Assembly (NCBI GenBank): GCA_030412945.1
Contig: JAUHJS010000002.1
Span: forward strand, 378,424 to 442,423
Origin: Shiella aurantiaca
Lineage (GTDB): Bacteria > Bacteroidota > Bacteroidia > Cytophagales > Cyclobacteriaceae
DNA length: 64,000 nucleotides
Direction of reading: 5' to 3'
In this document: piece after piece, positions 1 through 8,559 of the stretch
How positions within the stretch are numbered: position 1 is the first letter of the stretch
Layout of the letters: each line of letters begins with the position of its first letter
Notes under the pieces: generated by a model
The model's input: the letters and a program-made list of their open reading frames with translations, nothing else
Database searches by the model: none
What the model was told of the DNA's origin: nothing
Made by a program: the position numbers and the translations under genes

Positions 1-1
1 G

Positions 2-1135
2 GTGCTAAGAAATATGAGTGGACATCCCGTGCGTATATCCGGTTCGCATACCGATATTACGGAAAGCAAAAAAGCTGAAGAAGCACTTTATAGAAGTGAG
101 AAAAAGTTTCGAAACCTTTTCGAAAACTCCCTGGTGGCTATGTTCCGAAGCGATGCCCATACCGGAAAGTTTATCGAAGCCAACCAAAAAACCCTTGAGC
201 TTTTTGAAATAGATTCCATTGAGGGGGTATATACTACCCAGTTTTATGTGGAGGGCGATGCCTGCGATAATCTGATAAAGGCCCTACGGGAAAAGGAAAA
301 TGTAGAAAGCCAGGAAATTCAGCTGCGCACGGCTGCCGGAAAACTAATTTGGGTGTCCTTCTCGGCACGCTTATATAAGGAAGAAGGCTATATTGAGGCT
401 GTGCTGAAAGATATCACCGACTCTAAAGAAAACTTGCTTGAGTTGCAGCGCCTGAACTTTGAGCTCGACAACTTTGTGTACCATGCCTCCCACGATTTGC
501 GTTCTCCACTTCGCTCCATCATGGGTTTGGTCAATATCCTGAAAAGCGAAAACCAGCCCTCTGCCCGTCAGAAGTGTATAGAAATGATAGAAGGGAGTAT
601 CAATCGCCTCGATAAGTTCGTGGTCGATTTACTTTCTATGTCGCGCGCCAACCGTATCAAAGAAGAGGTAGTTCCTATCAATTTCATGATAGAGATTAAC
701 AACAGCTTTACCAATTTCTTCCATGCTTCCACCATCAAAAATCTGATGATTCAAACCTCGGTGAAGCATGCTATTCCTTTTAATGGCCCCGTCACGCAAG
801 TGCGGGTAATTTTGAACAACCTGATTTCCAATGCCATCAAATACAGGCGCCACGATATTCCCCTGAGTCTGATTCAGGTGAATGTGGAGGTGCAGGAAGA
901 TAAAGTATTGCTTTCCGTTTCGGATAATGGAGAAGGGATTCCCGAGGAAAAACTCCCTCATATTTTTGATATGTTCTACCGCGCTTCTGAGAGCAGTGAA
1001 GGCTCTGGCCTGGGTATGTACATTGTCAAAAACATTATCAACAAAATTGGTGGGGAAATCAGCTTGCAATCGAAAGTAGGCGAGGGCTCTACCTTCTCGG
1101 TGGTTTTGCCCAATACCCCTATCGAAGAAGAATAA
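2..1135 (+). CDS. PAS-domain sensor histidine kinase, 5' end outside window
   Basis: The reading frame is already open at the window edge, so the true start lies upstream. The 377 visible residues begin with the tail of one PAS/PAC module (the ITESKKAEEAL linker near residue 20), then a full PAS domain at about 30-140, a HisKA domain whose phospho-acceptor is His164 in the HASHDLRSPL box, and a HATPase domain with N box near 270-280, DNGEGIP and GSGLGMYI glycine motifs. No transmembrane segment or receiver domain is visible in this part, and no response regulator gene follows, so the partner is unknown. The stop is 30 bp before panB, which could be co-transcribed. Family assignment is secure; the signal is not known. 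Confidence 0.93.
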   Translation: MLRNMSGHPVRISGSHTDITESKKAEEALYRSEKKFRNLFENSLVAMFRSDAHTGKFIEANQKTLELFEIDSIEGVYTTQFYVEGDACDNLIKALREKENVESQEIQLRTAAGKLIWVSFSARLYKEEGYIEAVLKDITDSKENLLELQRLNFELDNFVYHASHDLRSPLRSIMGLVNILKSENQPSARQKCIEMIEGSINRLDKFVVDLLSMSRANRIKEEVVPINFMIEINNSFTNFFHASTIKNLMIQTSVKHAIPFNGPVTQVRVILNNLISNAIKYRRHDIPLSLIQVNVEVQEDKVLLSVSDNGEGIPEEKLPHIFDMFYRASESSEGSGLGMYIVKNIINKIGGEISLQSKVGEGSTFSVVLPNTPIEEE

Positions 1136-1165
1136 GCCTTCTTCCATCCTTTAAGCCTTTCAATT

Positions 1166-1984
1166 ATGTCCATCCACAAACAAGAAATAAAGAAAGTTAC
1201 CACTCACCAGCTTCAGGAAATGAAGAACCGTGGGGAGAAAATCAGTATGCTTACGGCTTATGATTTCTCCATGGCGCAGATTCTGGATGCAGCAGGCATT
1301 GATGTGCTTTTGGTGGGCGACTCAGCCAGTAATGTAATGGCGGGACATGAAACTACCCTGCCTATTACGCTCGACCAAATGATTTACCACGCCCAAGGGG
1401 TGGTTCGTGCGGTATCGCGCGCTTTTGTAACGGTAGATATTCCTTTCGGTAGCTATCAGGGCAATTCCTCGGAAGCGCTTCGTTCAGCCATTCGTATCAT
1501 GAAAGAGTCAGGGGCGCATGGCGTAAAGATGGAAGGCGGAAGTGAGATTAAAGAATCCATCACCCGTATTTTGAGTGCCGGAATTCCTGTTATGGGCCAT
1601 TTGGGCCTTACACCCCAATCAATTTATAAGTTTGGAACCTATACCGTACGCGCCAAAGAAGATGCTGAGGCGGAGAAACTGATAGCCGATGCCAAGCTTT
1701 TGGAAGAATGCGGATGTTTTGCCTTGGTCTTGGAGAAGATTCCCTCCAAGCTGGCTGCAGAAGTAGCCAAGGTACTTACCATTCCCGTGATCGGCATTGG
1801 TGCTGGAGGCGGTGTAGATGGTCAGGTGCTGGTGGTGCACGATATGCTAGGCATTACCCATGAGTTTAAGCCTCGCTTTTTAAGACGCTATGCCGATTTG
1901 CATACGGTAATTACCGATGCGGTAAGCCGCTATATTGAAGATGTGAAGCGCAAAGATTTCCCGAGCGATAAAGAGAGCTATTAG
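1166..1984 (+). CDS. panB: 3-methyl-2-oxobutanoate hydroxymethyltransferase (PanB)
   Basis: Cytosolic enzyme that transfers a hydroxymethyl group from 5,10-methylenetetrahydrofolate to 2-oxoisovalerate, giving ketopantoate, the first committed step of pantothenate and CoA synthesis. The 272-residue length is normal for PanB. Recognisable blocks are [14 protein letters not shown] with the Mg-binding Asp, the DIPFGSYQ strand, [17 protein letters not shown] and [14 protein letters not shown] near the C-terminus. The ATG at 1166 is preceded by a pyrimidine-rich stretch without a Shine-Dalgarno sequence. It stands 30 bp after the histidine kinase and ahead of a small membrane protein; panC and panD are not nearby. 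Confidence 0.97.
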   Translation: MSIHKQEIKKVTTHQLQEMKNRGEKISMLTAYDFSMAQILDAAGIDVLLVGDSASNVMAGHETTLPITLDQMIYHAQGVVRAVSRAFVTVDIPFGSYQGNSSEALRSAIRIMKESGAHGVKMEGGSEIKESITRILSAGIPVMGHLGLTPQSIYKFGTYTVRAKEDAEAEKLIADAKLLEECGCFALVLEKIPSKLAAEVAKVLTIPVIGIGAGGGVDGQVLVVHDMLGITHEFKPRFLRRYADLHTVITDAVSRYIEDVKRKDFPSDKESY

Positions 1985-2039
1985 TTCTTAGTTCATGGTT
2001 GTTAGAGCTTTGTGAAGGGGTTATTACAGATTTCAAGTT

Positions 2040-2222
2040 ATGAATCAGTTAGATATATTACAATTTGTTCTTTTTGTAAGCCTGTTGCTGGCTGCTCTTA
2101 CCATTGTGCGTACCTATAAATCGGCCATCGCACAAGAGGATAAACACTTGATTTATGCACTTTCCATTGCAATTCCCTTGCTGGGGTTTGTGCTATTTTT
2201 GATTAAAAGAGATAAGGCGTAA
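2040..2222 (+). CDS. Small two-helix membrane protein
   Basis: A 60-residue protein with two hydrophobic segments, about residues 8-22 (FVLFVSLLLAALTIV) and 41-55 (LSIAIPLLGFVLFLI), joined by a polar loop with basic and acidic residues and ending in a basic tail (KRDKA). The pattern resembles the short two-helix inner-membrane proteins found near many Bacteroidota genes, but I do not recognise a named family. It starts with ATG, lies 55 bp after panB on the same strand, and is closed by a hairpin terminator at 2232-2271, which supports it being a real gene. Function unknown. Confidence 0.6.
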   Translation: MNQLDILQFVLFVSLLLAALTIVRTYKSAIAQEDKHLIYALSIAIPLLGFVLFLIKRDKA

Positions 2223-2231
2223 TTGTTTTTT

Positions 2232-2271
2232 TAATCCTGCTTGGAATTCATTTGCTAGCTAGGATTTTTTG
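2232..2271 (+). terminator. Rho-independent terminator after panB unit
   Basis: AATCCT-GCT (2233-2241) pairs with AGC-T-AGGATT (one bulged T), followed by six Ts at 2265-2270. Only the plus strand has a T run after the stem, so it ends the panB / small membrane protein transcript. Confidence 0.65.
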
Positions 2272-2299
2272 TTAAACAACTCTGTCCTGATTTTTACGC

Positions 2300-2860
2300 T
2301 CACTGACACAAGCGCGGTTTTTCTTTTTCGTCTTTGTCTGCGGCAAACCAAATGACCGCATATTGTTCATACATGCCCACACCTACGGCTTGCCAGCTAA
2401 TTTCCTTCCATTGTGAGGCATTGATCATCACTTGATTGTGGCCTGTACTTTTCTTCCATCCCGATAGGGCTTCTTCGGGAGTGGCTTTGGCCGAATGCCA
2501 AAAGGCGATTTCATAGCCATGGGTGTTGAATTGGGCAATCTCCTGGGGTTTGTTCCACATACACTCGGCTTGCTTGTGGTCGGAAGTATAGCAGCAAGCG
2601 GTCCAATCGCCCTTATCCGACCAGCTATGCGGATTGCATGAATCGCTGGCCATGTAGTTTTCCATCAAATCTTTCACATGGGCTTGGGCTACCTGCGTAA
2701 GGCTGGCACTGAGAGAAATGGGCGGTAGCTTTTTCTCTTTTCGGTATTTCATCAGCAAGTCATACAGCTTTTTTTCATCAGCCGAAAGGCATACGGTAGT
2801 ATCGTTAGTACTGAAACTTGGTTGCAACCAAAGGGATAGGCTTAGTAAAAAGATAATCAT
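2300..2860 (-). CDS. Secreted CAP-domain (SCP/PR1-like) protein
   Basis: The 186-residue product opens with a signal peptide (MIIFLLSLSLWLQPSFS) and continues as a CAP domain: the helix LLMKYRKEKKLPPI-SLSASLTQVAQAHVKDL is the typical first part, followed by NPHSW with the conserved His-Ser-Trp, the EIAFWHS block and GHNQVMIN, which matches the GHxxxxxx motif of the family. Several Cys residues (CCYT, ECMW, final LCQ) suggest disulfides outside the cytosol. CAP proteins in bacteria are extracellular and of mostly unknown activity. The gene is single, divergent from the LON-nuo operon, and shares its 125-bp upstream region with it. Confidence 0.85.
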   Translation of the reverse strand: MIIFLLSLSLWLQPSFSTNDTTVCLSADEKKLYDLLMKYRKEKKLPPISLSASLTQVAQAHVKDLMENYMASDSCNPHSWSDKGDWTACCYTSDHKQAECMWNKPQEIAQFNTHGYEIAFWHSAKATPEEALSGWKKSTGHNQVMINASQWKEISWQAVGVGMYEQYAVIWFAADKDEKEKPRLCQ

Positions 2861-2920
2861 ACCCGTATAACGGAAAAGCAGGCGACAGGTTTGTGTTGCT
2901 TACTTGTTTCCAAAACCTAC

Positions 2921-2977
2921 ACTCCTCCGCCATTCGAGGAGTTTTTTTGTTTTACGGACGCGCTTTTTCTACCTTAG
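2921..2977 (+). promoter_or_regulatory. Candidate promoter of the LON-nuo operon with an overlapping hairpin
   Basis: Seven Ts and a G (2942-2949) fit the Bacteroidota -33 element, followed after 20 bp by TACCTTAG (2970-2977), one base from TAnnTTTG; the ATG at 2986 follows. Immediately upstream, ACTCCTC (2921-2927) and GAGGAGT (2936-2942) form a perfect 7-bp inverted repeat with an 8-nt loop. The same T run therefore makes the repeat look like a terminator on the plus strand. It may be an operator, a terminator of an unseen short transcript, or both. No promoter activity can be shown from sequence. Confidence 0.45.
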
Positions 2978-2985
2978 GGATTAAT

Positions 2986-3618
2986 ATGAGCGTATTCACC
3001 CCTCTTTTTCCACTTAATTTGGTAGCCATGCCGGGCGAGCGTCTCAATCTGCATATTTTTGAGCCTCGCTATAAGCAATTGGTGCAAGATGTTATGGACA
3101 CTCGCGAGCGGACCTTTGGCATACCTTCTTATGTGCTCACCCGCATCGAGTACGGCACTATGGTGAAAATCATGGCGATAGAAAAAGAATACGAAGATGG
3201 TCGCCTCGATATCCGCACCCAAGGCTTGAGTATTTTTCGGGTAAGTAATTTTCAGAATCCCTATGCCGATAAGTTGTATGCGGCCGGAAAGCTGGACTTT
3301 TTAGAAGAAATAAGTGACGGAAGCGCACAGTTTCAGGAAGAAATTCGACAGGGGGTAATCACTCTTTATCAAATGATGGGAGCGAGCCCCGATGCGGCCT
3401 TTCAAAAGGATTTTCATACCTTCGAAATAGCCCACAAGGTAGGGCTTACGCTGGAACAAGAATATGAACTGATTCAAATAAGCTCGGAGGCTTTGCGCCA
3501 AAAATACCTAATGGCCCATTTGCAAAAGGCCTTACGCGTGATGCAAGGCATTCAGGATACAAAAGAGCGCATTAAGCTCAATGGACATTTTAAACATTTC
3601 GACCCACTAAACTTTTAA
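2986..3618 (+). CDS. LON peptidase substrate-binding (LON N-terminal) domain protein
   Basis: Stand-alone LON N-terminal domain of 210 residues. The opening FTPLFPLNLVAMPGERLNLHIFEPRY is the family hallmark (F-P-L-x-x-V-x-P-G-x-x-L-x-L-x-I-F-E-x-R-Y), and a helical C-terminal half follows. There is no AAA or protease domain. I chose ATG 2986 rather than an in-frame upstream start at 2893 because homology begins exactly here and the upstream stretch holds a hairpin and promoter-like elements. It is the first gene of the operon with nuoABCD, 3 bp before nuoA. Such proteins bind unfolded polypeptides; a role in complex I assembly is only a guess from position. Confidence 0.88.
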   Translation: MSVFTPLFPLNLVAMPGERLNLHIFEPRYKQLVQDVMDTRERTFGIPSYVLTRIEYGTMVKIMAIEKEYEDGRLDIRTQGLSIFRVSNFQNPYADKLYAAGKLDFLEEISDGSAQFQEEIRQGVITLYQMMGASPDAAFQKDFHTFEIAHKVGLTLEQEYELIQISSEALRQKYLMAHLQKALRVMQGIQDTKERIKLNGHFKHFDPLNF

Positions 3619-3621
3619 GCG

Positions 3622-4119
3622 ATGCAAGTAGCCATAGATCCTTCTTTAGCACAGATTGCCCTGTTTATTTTGGGTGGATTGGGCTTTGTGATGATTTCCC
3701 TTTTGGTGGCTCGCCTGATTCGGCCGAATAGGCCCAATCCCGAAAAGCTGAGTATCTACGAATCGGGTGAGGAGCCCATAGGCCCGGCTTGGATGCAGTT
3801 CAATGCCCGCTTTTATGTAGTGGCGCTTATCTTCCTGTTATTTGAAGTAGAAATTCTTTTCCTTTTTCCCTGGGCCTTGATTTTTGGCGATGCCGAATGG
3901 CAAGCCGCCACGAATGGGCGTTGGGGCTATTTTGCCTTGGCCGAAATGAGCATTTTTGTGCTGATATTGGCTTTTGGTCTGGCCTATGTATGGGCAAAGG
4001 GGCATTTAGATTGGGTAAAACCCAATCCCACTATTTCTGCTTTTAAAGGCGTAGTGCCTGAGGGAAAATATCAATCGATTAACCAAAAATATTCGCAATT
4101 CAAGCATGGGGCTTCTTGA
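3622..4119 (+). CDS. nuoA: NADH-quinone oxidoreductase subunit A
   Basis: Membrane subunit of complex I (ND3 homologue). The 165-residue protein has three transmembrane helices (about 10-32, 70-94, 105-128). Between helices 1 and 2 the loop carries [24 protein letters not shown], matching the conserved YE(C/S)G(x)EP...ARFY signature; here the usual Cys is Ser (YESGEE), a common variant outside mitochondria. It starts 3 bp after the LON-domain gene and overlaps nuoB by 14 bp, so translation is probably coupled. The C-terminal extension after helix 3 is longer than in the shortest NuoA proteins. Confidence 0.96.
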   Translation: MQVAIDPSLAQIALFILGGLGFVMISLLVARLIRPNRPNPEKLSIYESGEEPIGPAWMQFNARFYVVALIFLLFEVEILFLFPWALIFGDAEWQAATNGRWGYFALAEMSIFVLILAFGLAYVWAKGHLDWVKPNPTISAFKGVVPEGKYQSINQKYSQFKHGAS

Positions 4120-4639
4120 TCAAAAATTGGGCAATGGAGGAGTACTAATTGCTCCTATCGATGATCTTATCAATTGGGCTCGGCTGTCTAGCCTATGGCC
4201 TATGGGCTTTGGTATTGCCTGCTGCGCCATCGAGTTTATGGGGGCAGTTTCGTCAGCGTATGACCTCGACCGATTTGGCATTATTCCGCGCCCCTCGCCC
4301 CGCCAAAGCGATGTGATGCTAGTAGCGGGAACCGTCACTTTTAAAATGGCCGATCGGGTAAGGCGACTCTATGAACAAATGGCCGAGCCGCGCTATGTAA
4401 TTTCCATGGGGAGTTGCAGTAATTGCGGAGGACCGTATTGGCAACATGGCTACCATGTGGTGAAGGGTGTCGACCGCATCGTTCCGGTTGATGTGTATGT
4501 GCCGGGTTGTCCGCCACGGCCCGAAGCCTTGATTGGTGGCTTTATCAAATTGCAAGAGAAAATCAGGCGCGAATCGCTGCAAACCCCACAGGCAGCTTTG
4601 GATTTATTGGCCAAAAAAGAAAAGGAGGTATCGGCATGA
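4106..4639 (+). CDS. nuoB: NADH-quinone oxidoreductase subunit B
   Basis: Peripheral arm subunit that binds the terminal 4Fe-4S cluster N2 and passes electrons to quinone. The 177 residues contain the adjacent cysteines Cys39-Cys40 in [12 protein letters not shown], Cys104 in [10 protein letters not shown] and Cys135 in [10 protein letters not shown], which are the four N2 ligands. ATG 4106 lies inside the end of nuoA (14-bp overlap), and the stop overlaps the nuoC start as ATGA, the usual tight packing of nuo genes. Confidence 0.97.
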   Translation: MGLLDQKLGNGGVLIAPIDDLINWARLSSLWPMGFGIACCAIEFMGAVSSAYDLDRFGIIPRPSPRQSDVMLVAGTVTFKMADRVRRLYEQMAEPRYVISMGSCSNCGGPYWQHGYHVVKGVDRIVPVDVYVPGCPPRPEALIGGFIKLQEKIRRESLQTPQAALDLLAKKEKEVSA

Positions 4640-5118
4640 GTAACTTACTGGAAATCTTACGCCAGCAGGTAGATTCCAATCTTCCTGACCTGAATACGAA
4701 TGATAGCCCCGCTTCCCTGCAAGTGGAAGCCAAGCACTTACTAGCAGTCGCCAAGGTGCTGTATACGCATCCCGATTTATATTTTGATTCCCTCTCTTGT
4801 ATCACGGGCATCGACAATGGACCAACGCTAGGAACCATGGAAGTGGCGTACAACTTGTATTCCATTCCCTACCATCAAAGCTTGATGCTGAAAGTGGTAG
4901 TTCCACGTTCGGTGGAGGCTATGCCTGTTGTGCCAAGTCTTACAGGGATTTGGCGCACAGCCGATTGGCACGAGCGGGAGGCGTACGATTTGTTAGGGAT
5001 TTATTTTGAAGGCCATCCTGATTTGAGGCGCATCCTAATGCCTGCCGACTGGGTAGGGCATCCTTTGCGCAAAGATTATCAAGATCCTAGCACCTATCGG
5101 GGCATAACAGTTAAATAA
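4636..5118 (+). CDS. nuoC: NADH-quinone oxidoreductase subunit C
   Basis: Peripheral arm subunit (30-kDa subunit homologue) of 160 residues. The motif [35 protein letters not shown] is the conserved C-terminal signature (given here as short parts: [26 protein letters not shown]). The ATG at 4636 overlaps the nuoB stop by 4 bp (ATGA); an open frame extends further upstream inside nuoB but has no homology. The stop is directly followed by the nuoD start. NuoC and NuoD are separate here, not fused as in Escherichia coli. Confidence 0.95.
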   Translation: MSNLLEILRQQVDSNLPDLNTNDSPASLQVEAKHLLAVAKVLYTHPDLYFDSLSCITGIDNGPTLGTMEVAYNLYSIPYHQSLMLKVVVPRSVEAMPVVPSLTGIWRTADWHEREAYDLLGIYFEGHPDLRRILMPADWVGHPLRKDYQDPSTYRGITVK

Positions 5119-6384
5119 ATGGCGATGGAAAACAAAGACTACGCAGCCATTACCGAACAGGCACCTGGCCATAAAAAGGTAGAATATCAATATCAAGCCG
5201 ATAATTTGCAGCGCTCAGAGCCTCCCAAATACAAGTTGGAAGACCTGAGGCAGGAGGAGATGATTATCAATATCGGCCCTCAGCATCCTTCTACCCATGG
5301 CGTATTGCGCTTGGAAGTGCTGGCGCATGGCGAATATGTGGTAGATGTAGTACCTCACTTGGGGTATCTGCACCGCTGCTTTGAAAAGCATGCCGAGGCC
5401 TTGCCCTACAATCAAATCCTTCCTTTTGTCGACCGTATGGACTACCTCGCGGCCATGAACTCCGAACATGCCTATGTAATGGGCGTGGAGCGCATGCTGG
5501 GTATACATCAGCAAATCGACAAGCGTACCGAATACGTCCGTGTGCTTGTGGCGGAGCTTAATCGCCTTTCGTCTCATTTTGTGGCCTTGGGCACTTATGG
5601 GATGGACATTGGAGCGTTTACCAGCTTTTTCTGGCTCATGCGCGATCGCGAGCATATCAACCGCCTGCTCGAATGGGTGAGCGGCTCTCGTATGCTTTTT
5701 AACTACCTGTGGGTAGGCGGACTTTTTTATGATTTGCCTGTGGGTTTTGAAGAAAAGTGTGCAGAGTTTATCGCTTACCTCAAACCTAAAATGCAAGAGA
5801 TTGATGAACTGCTTCTTCAAAATAAAATCTTTATTGAGCGGACAGCCTCCATTGGCGTTTTACCTATGGATTTGGCCATCAATTATGGCGTAACAGGCCC
5901 TATGCTCCGTGCCTCGGGCTTGGCTTTTGACTTGCGCAGGGTCGATGCCTATTCGGTGTATCCCGAACTAGCTTTTGATATCCCGATAGGAAAAGGAGAG
6001 ATGGGCACTTTGGGCGATTGCTGGGACCGAACTTGGGTACGTTACCAAGAGTGCTTGGAGTCTATCAAGATTATAGAACAATGCATTGCGCAACTCTTGG
6101 GTGACCACAAGCGCACCCGCGACTACAATCCTCGGGCGCATGTGCCTAAGAAAATCCGTCCTCAGGCGGGTGATTTTTACGTACGAGCGGAGAATCCTAA
6201 AGGGGAGCTGGGCTTTTTCTTTCGTGCCGATGGGCGCTCCGATATCCCTTTTCGCTGCAAGGCGCGGTCGTGCTGTTTTTCAAACTTAAGTGTGATTGGC
6301 GAACTGTCCAAAGGGGCAATGATTGCCGATTTGATAGCCATTATAGGATCTTTAGATATGGTGTTGGGCGAGGTGGATAGGTAA
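5119..6384 (+). CDS. nuoD: NADH-quinone oxidoreductase subunit D
   Basis: 49-kDa subunit homologue that builds the quinone-binding pocket together with NuoB. The 421-residue protein has an about 45-residue polar N-terminal extension, then NIGPQHPSTHGVLRL with the quinone-site His, HRCFEKHAEALPYNQILPFVDRMDY, and the C-terminal ARSCCFSNLSVIGELSKGAMIADLIAIIGSLDMVLGEVDR region (in parts: KARSCCF, IADLIAIIGSLD, GEVDR). It starts at the base after the nuoC stop. No nuoE-N follow in this locus; the next gene, 17 bp on, is nnr. Confidence 0.96.
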   Translation: MAMENKDYAAITEQAPGHKKVEYQYQADNLQRSEPPKYKLEDLRQEEMIINIGPQHPSTHGVLRLEVLAHGEYVVDVVPHLGYLHRCFEKHAEALPYNQILPFVDRMDYLAAMNSEHAYVMGVERMLGIHQQIDKRTEYVRVLVAELNRLSSHFVALGTYGMDIGAFTSFFWLMRDREHINRLLEWVSGSRMLFNYLWVGGLFYDLPVGFEEKCAEFIAYLKPKMQEIDELLLQNKIFIERTASIGVLPMDLAINYGVTGPMLRASGLAFDLRRVDAYSVYPELAFDIPIGKGEMGTLGDCWDRTWVRYQECLESIKIIEQCIAQLLGDHKRTRDYNPRAHVPKKIRPQAGDFYVRAENPKGELGFFFRADGRSDIPFRCKARSCCFSNLSVIGELSKGAMIADLIAIIGSLDMVLGEVDR

Positions 6385-6401
6385 CGTAAACCCCGAAAAC
6401 C

Positions 6402-7916
6402 ATGAAAATATTGAGTGCTTCCCAAATTCGCGAAGCAGATGCGTACACCATTCAGCAGGAGCCCATCAAGTCCATCGACCTGATGGAAAGGGCTGCTTCT
6501 CGTTTTTTTCAACGTTTTGTGGAGAAGTTTTCCTCTGAAAAACCCATACTGGTGGTTTGTGGCCCAGGTAATAATGGGGGTGATGGGCTGGCCATAGCCC
6601 GTCTGCTCTATTGGCATAAGTTTCAGGTGAAAGTAATGGTGCCTTCCCCAACTAAAAAGACCTCAGACGATTTTCGTACCAATTACCAACGCTTGCCCAG
6701 TGGTATTGTGGTGCTGTATCCCGATGATATTTTACAATCTCCCCAGCAATTGGATACGGTTTTGGTGATTGATGCGCTCTTTGGCACCGGACTTTCACGG
6801 GCGATTGAAGGGGAGTTGGCTCAGATTATTCAGGTCATCAATGCTTCTTCGGCCTATGTGGTTTCGGTGGATATTCCTTCCGGTCTTTCCTCAGATTCCG
6901 ATAGCGAGAGTGATCGTATCATGCAGGCGGATGAAACATTCACCTTTGAAGCACCCAAACGCGCTTTTCTTCTCCCCGAAACCCATGCCTACTGTGGGCG
7001 TTGGGAAATCATTCCTATTGATTTATCGAAAGCCTGCATAGAGGCTATGGAATGCACTCATTTCCTCAGTACCGAGCAGGTAATCCGTGGTCTATTGAGG
7101 AATCGTAGCCCATTTCAGCATAAAGGTGATTTTGGAAGAGCTCTTCTGATGGCTGGAGCCAAGCAAACCTTGGGGGCGGCTGTATTGGCGGCAAAAGCTT
7201 GCTTGCGAAGTGGGGTAGGGCTGTTGCGTGTACATATCCCAAAGGATGCCTCCTCTATACTAAATGTTACCATTCCCGAAGCCATGACATGGGAAGATCC
7301 TCAGGCGGATTGCTTAAGCCAGTTGCCGGATACCGAGGCCTACCAAGCTATAGGTATTGGGCCGGGAATAGGTCAGGCCAAAGAAACCGAGAAGCTTTTA
7401 CTGCAAGTGATCCAACAATACCGCGGGCCTTTGGTGATAGATGCCGATGGGCTCAACCTACTGGCCAAGCAAAAAGACGGGCTTGCCCTTTTGCCACCGG
7501 GCACCATTCTTACCCCGCATCTTAAGGAGTTCAGCCGATTAGCGAAAAAGGAAACCTTTGGTTTTAAGCGCCTCGATGCCTTGCAAGAGATGGCGCAGAA
7601 ATATCAACTCAGCATTGTGTTAAAAGGCGCCTACTCAGCCGTAGCCTTGGCTGATGGTAGCTTACATTTCAACACTACTGGTAATCCAGGCATGGCCACA
7701 GCCGGAAGTGGCGATGTGCTCACCGGGATTATTTTGGCCTTGTTGGCACAGGGCTACTCTTCCGATCAGGCGGCACGCTTGGGTACCTATCTGCATGGCT
7801 TGGCCGGAGATTGTGCGGCCGCGGAATTAGGTCAAGAAGCACTTATTGCCTCTGATATCATTAGCCATTTGCCGCATGCGTTTAAAATGTTAACTTCCGC
7901 CTCGAATCACATATAA
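6402..7916 (+). CDS. nnr: Bifunctional NAD(P)H-hydrate epimerase / ADP-dependent dehydratase
   Basis: Repairs hydrated, inactive NADH and NADPH (NADHX, NADPHX). The 504 residues hold both domains: the YjeF_N epimerase at about 1-215, with VCGPGNNGGDGLAIAR and VIDALFGTGLSR, and the ribokinase-like dehydratase at about 225-495, with KGDFGRALLMAG, GIGPGIGQ, VIDADGLNLL, LTPHLKEFSRL, and NPGMATAGSGDVLTG containing the catalytic Asp. It starts 17 bp after nuoD and ends 1 bp before marC, so it is probably in the same operon as complex I genes. That makes sense functionally because the repaired cofactor is the complex I substrate, but this link is inference. Confidence 0.95.
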   Translation: MKILSASQIREADAYTIQQEPIKSIDLMERAASRFFQRFVEKFSSEKPILVVCGPGNNGGDGLAIARLLYWHKFQVKVMVPSPTKKTSDDFRTNYQRLPSGIVVLYPDDILQSPQQLDTVLVIDALFGTGLSRAIEGELAQIIQVINASSAYVVSVDIPSGLSSDSDSESDRIMQADETFTFEAPKRAFLLPETHAYCGRWEIIPIDLSKACIEAMECTHFLSTEQVIRGLLRNRSPFQHKGDFGRALLMAGAKQTLGAAVLAAKACLRSGVGLLRVHIPKDASSILNVTIPEAMTWEDPQADCLSQLPDTEAYQAIGIGPGIGQAKETEKLLLQVIQQYRGPLVIDADGLNLLAKQKDGLALLPPGTILTPHLKEFSRLAKKETFGFKRLDALQEMAQKYQLSIVLKGAYSAVALADGSLHFNTTGNPGMATAGSGDVLTGIILALLAQGYSSDQAARLGTYLHGLAGDCAAAELGQEALIASDIISHLPHAFKMLTSASNHI

Positions 7917-7917
7917 C

Positions 7918-8553
7918 ATGGAATTTTTCTTAGCCACATTTACTGCGCTCTTTTCGGTGGTCAATCCCTTTGGCGCAATCCCCTTGTTTTTATCGCTTAC
8001 GCAGGATCTAGATACTGCACATCGCAATGAGCAGGCCTTGAAGTCAGCTGTGTATATGTTTGCCATTTTGGTGGTCTTTTTCTTTGCCGGAACCCTTATC
8101 CTAAATTTTTTCGGAATTCGTATCGAAGATATCCGCATTGCCGGTGGGATTTTGATTTGCCGCTCGGCTTTCAACTTGCTTAGCCCAGATTCATTCAAAG
8201 GGAAAAAGGTATCGGCTGAAGTAGAAGAAGAAGGGATGCAAAAGGAAGATATCTCGTTTACGCCCATGGCTATGCCTATGCTATCGGGGCCGGGTGCCAT
8301 TGCTATTACCATTGGTTTTTTTGGACAAGCCAGTGGCTTGAAAGAATATCTTTGGATGGTACTGGCCATAGTAGCGGTAGCCTTATTGAGTTATTTGGTA
8401 CTTCGTTCTTCACCTAAAGTAAATCGCTTTTTGGGCAAGGCGGGTATGGCATCTTTGTCGCGCATGATGGGCTTTATCGTACTGTCCATTGGGGTCAGTA
8501 TGATTGTAAATGGTATTTTGCCTTTGGCGCATTCCTTCTTTGCTGCCCCTTAA
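7918..8553 (+). CDS. MarC family integral membrane protein
   Basis: A 211-residue protein with six predicted membrane helices. The opening MEFFLATFTALFSVVNPFGAIPLFLSLT is typical of the MarC/UPF0056 family (short forms: VVNPFGAIPLFLSLT, AGGILICRSAFNLL, PMLSGPGAIA). A charged loop after helix 3 (KGKKVSAEVEEEGMQKED) is longer than in some members. Family function is unresolved; the early claim of a role in multiple antibiotic resistance has not held up. The start is 1 bp after the nnr stop and the stop is 6 bp before mtgA, so it is an inner gene of the operon. Confidence 0.9.
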   Translation: MEFFLATFTALFSVVNPFGAIPLFLSLTQDLDTAHRNEQALKSAVYMFAILVVFFFAGTLILNFFGIRIEDIRIAGGILICRSAFNLLSPDSFKGKKVSAEVEEEGMQKEDISFTPMAMPMLSGPGAIAITIGFFGQASGLKEYLWMVLAIVAVALLSYLVLRSSPKVNRFLGKAGMASLSRMMGFIVLSIGVSMIVNGILPLAHSFFAAP

Positions 8554-8559
8554 TAGCCT

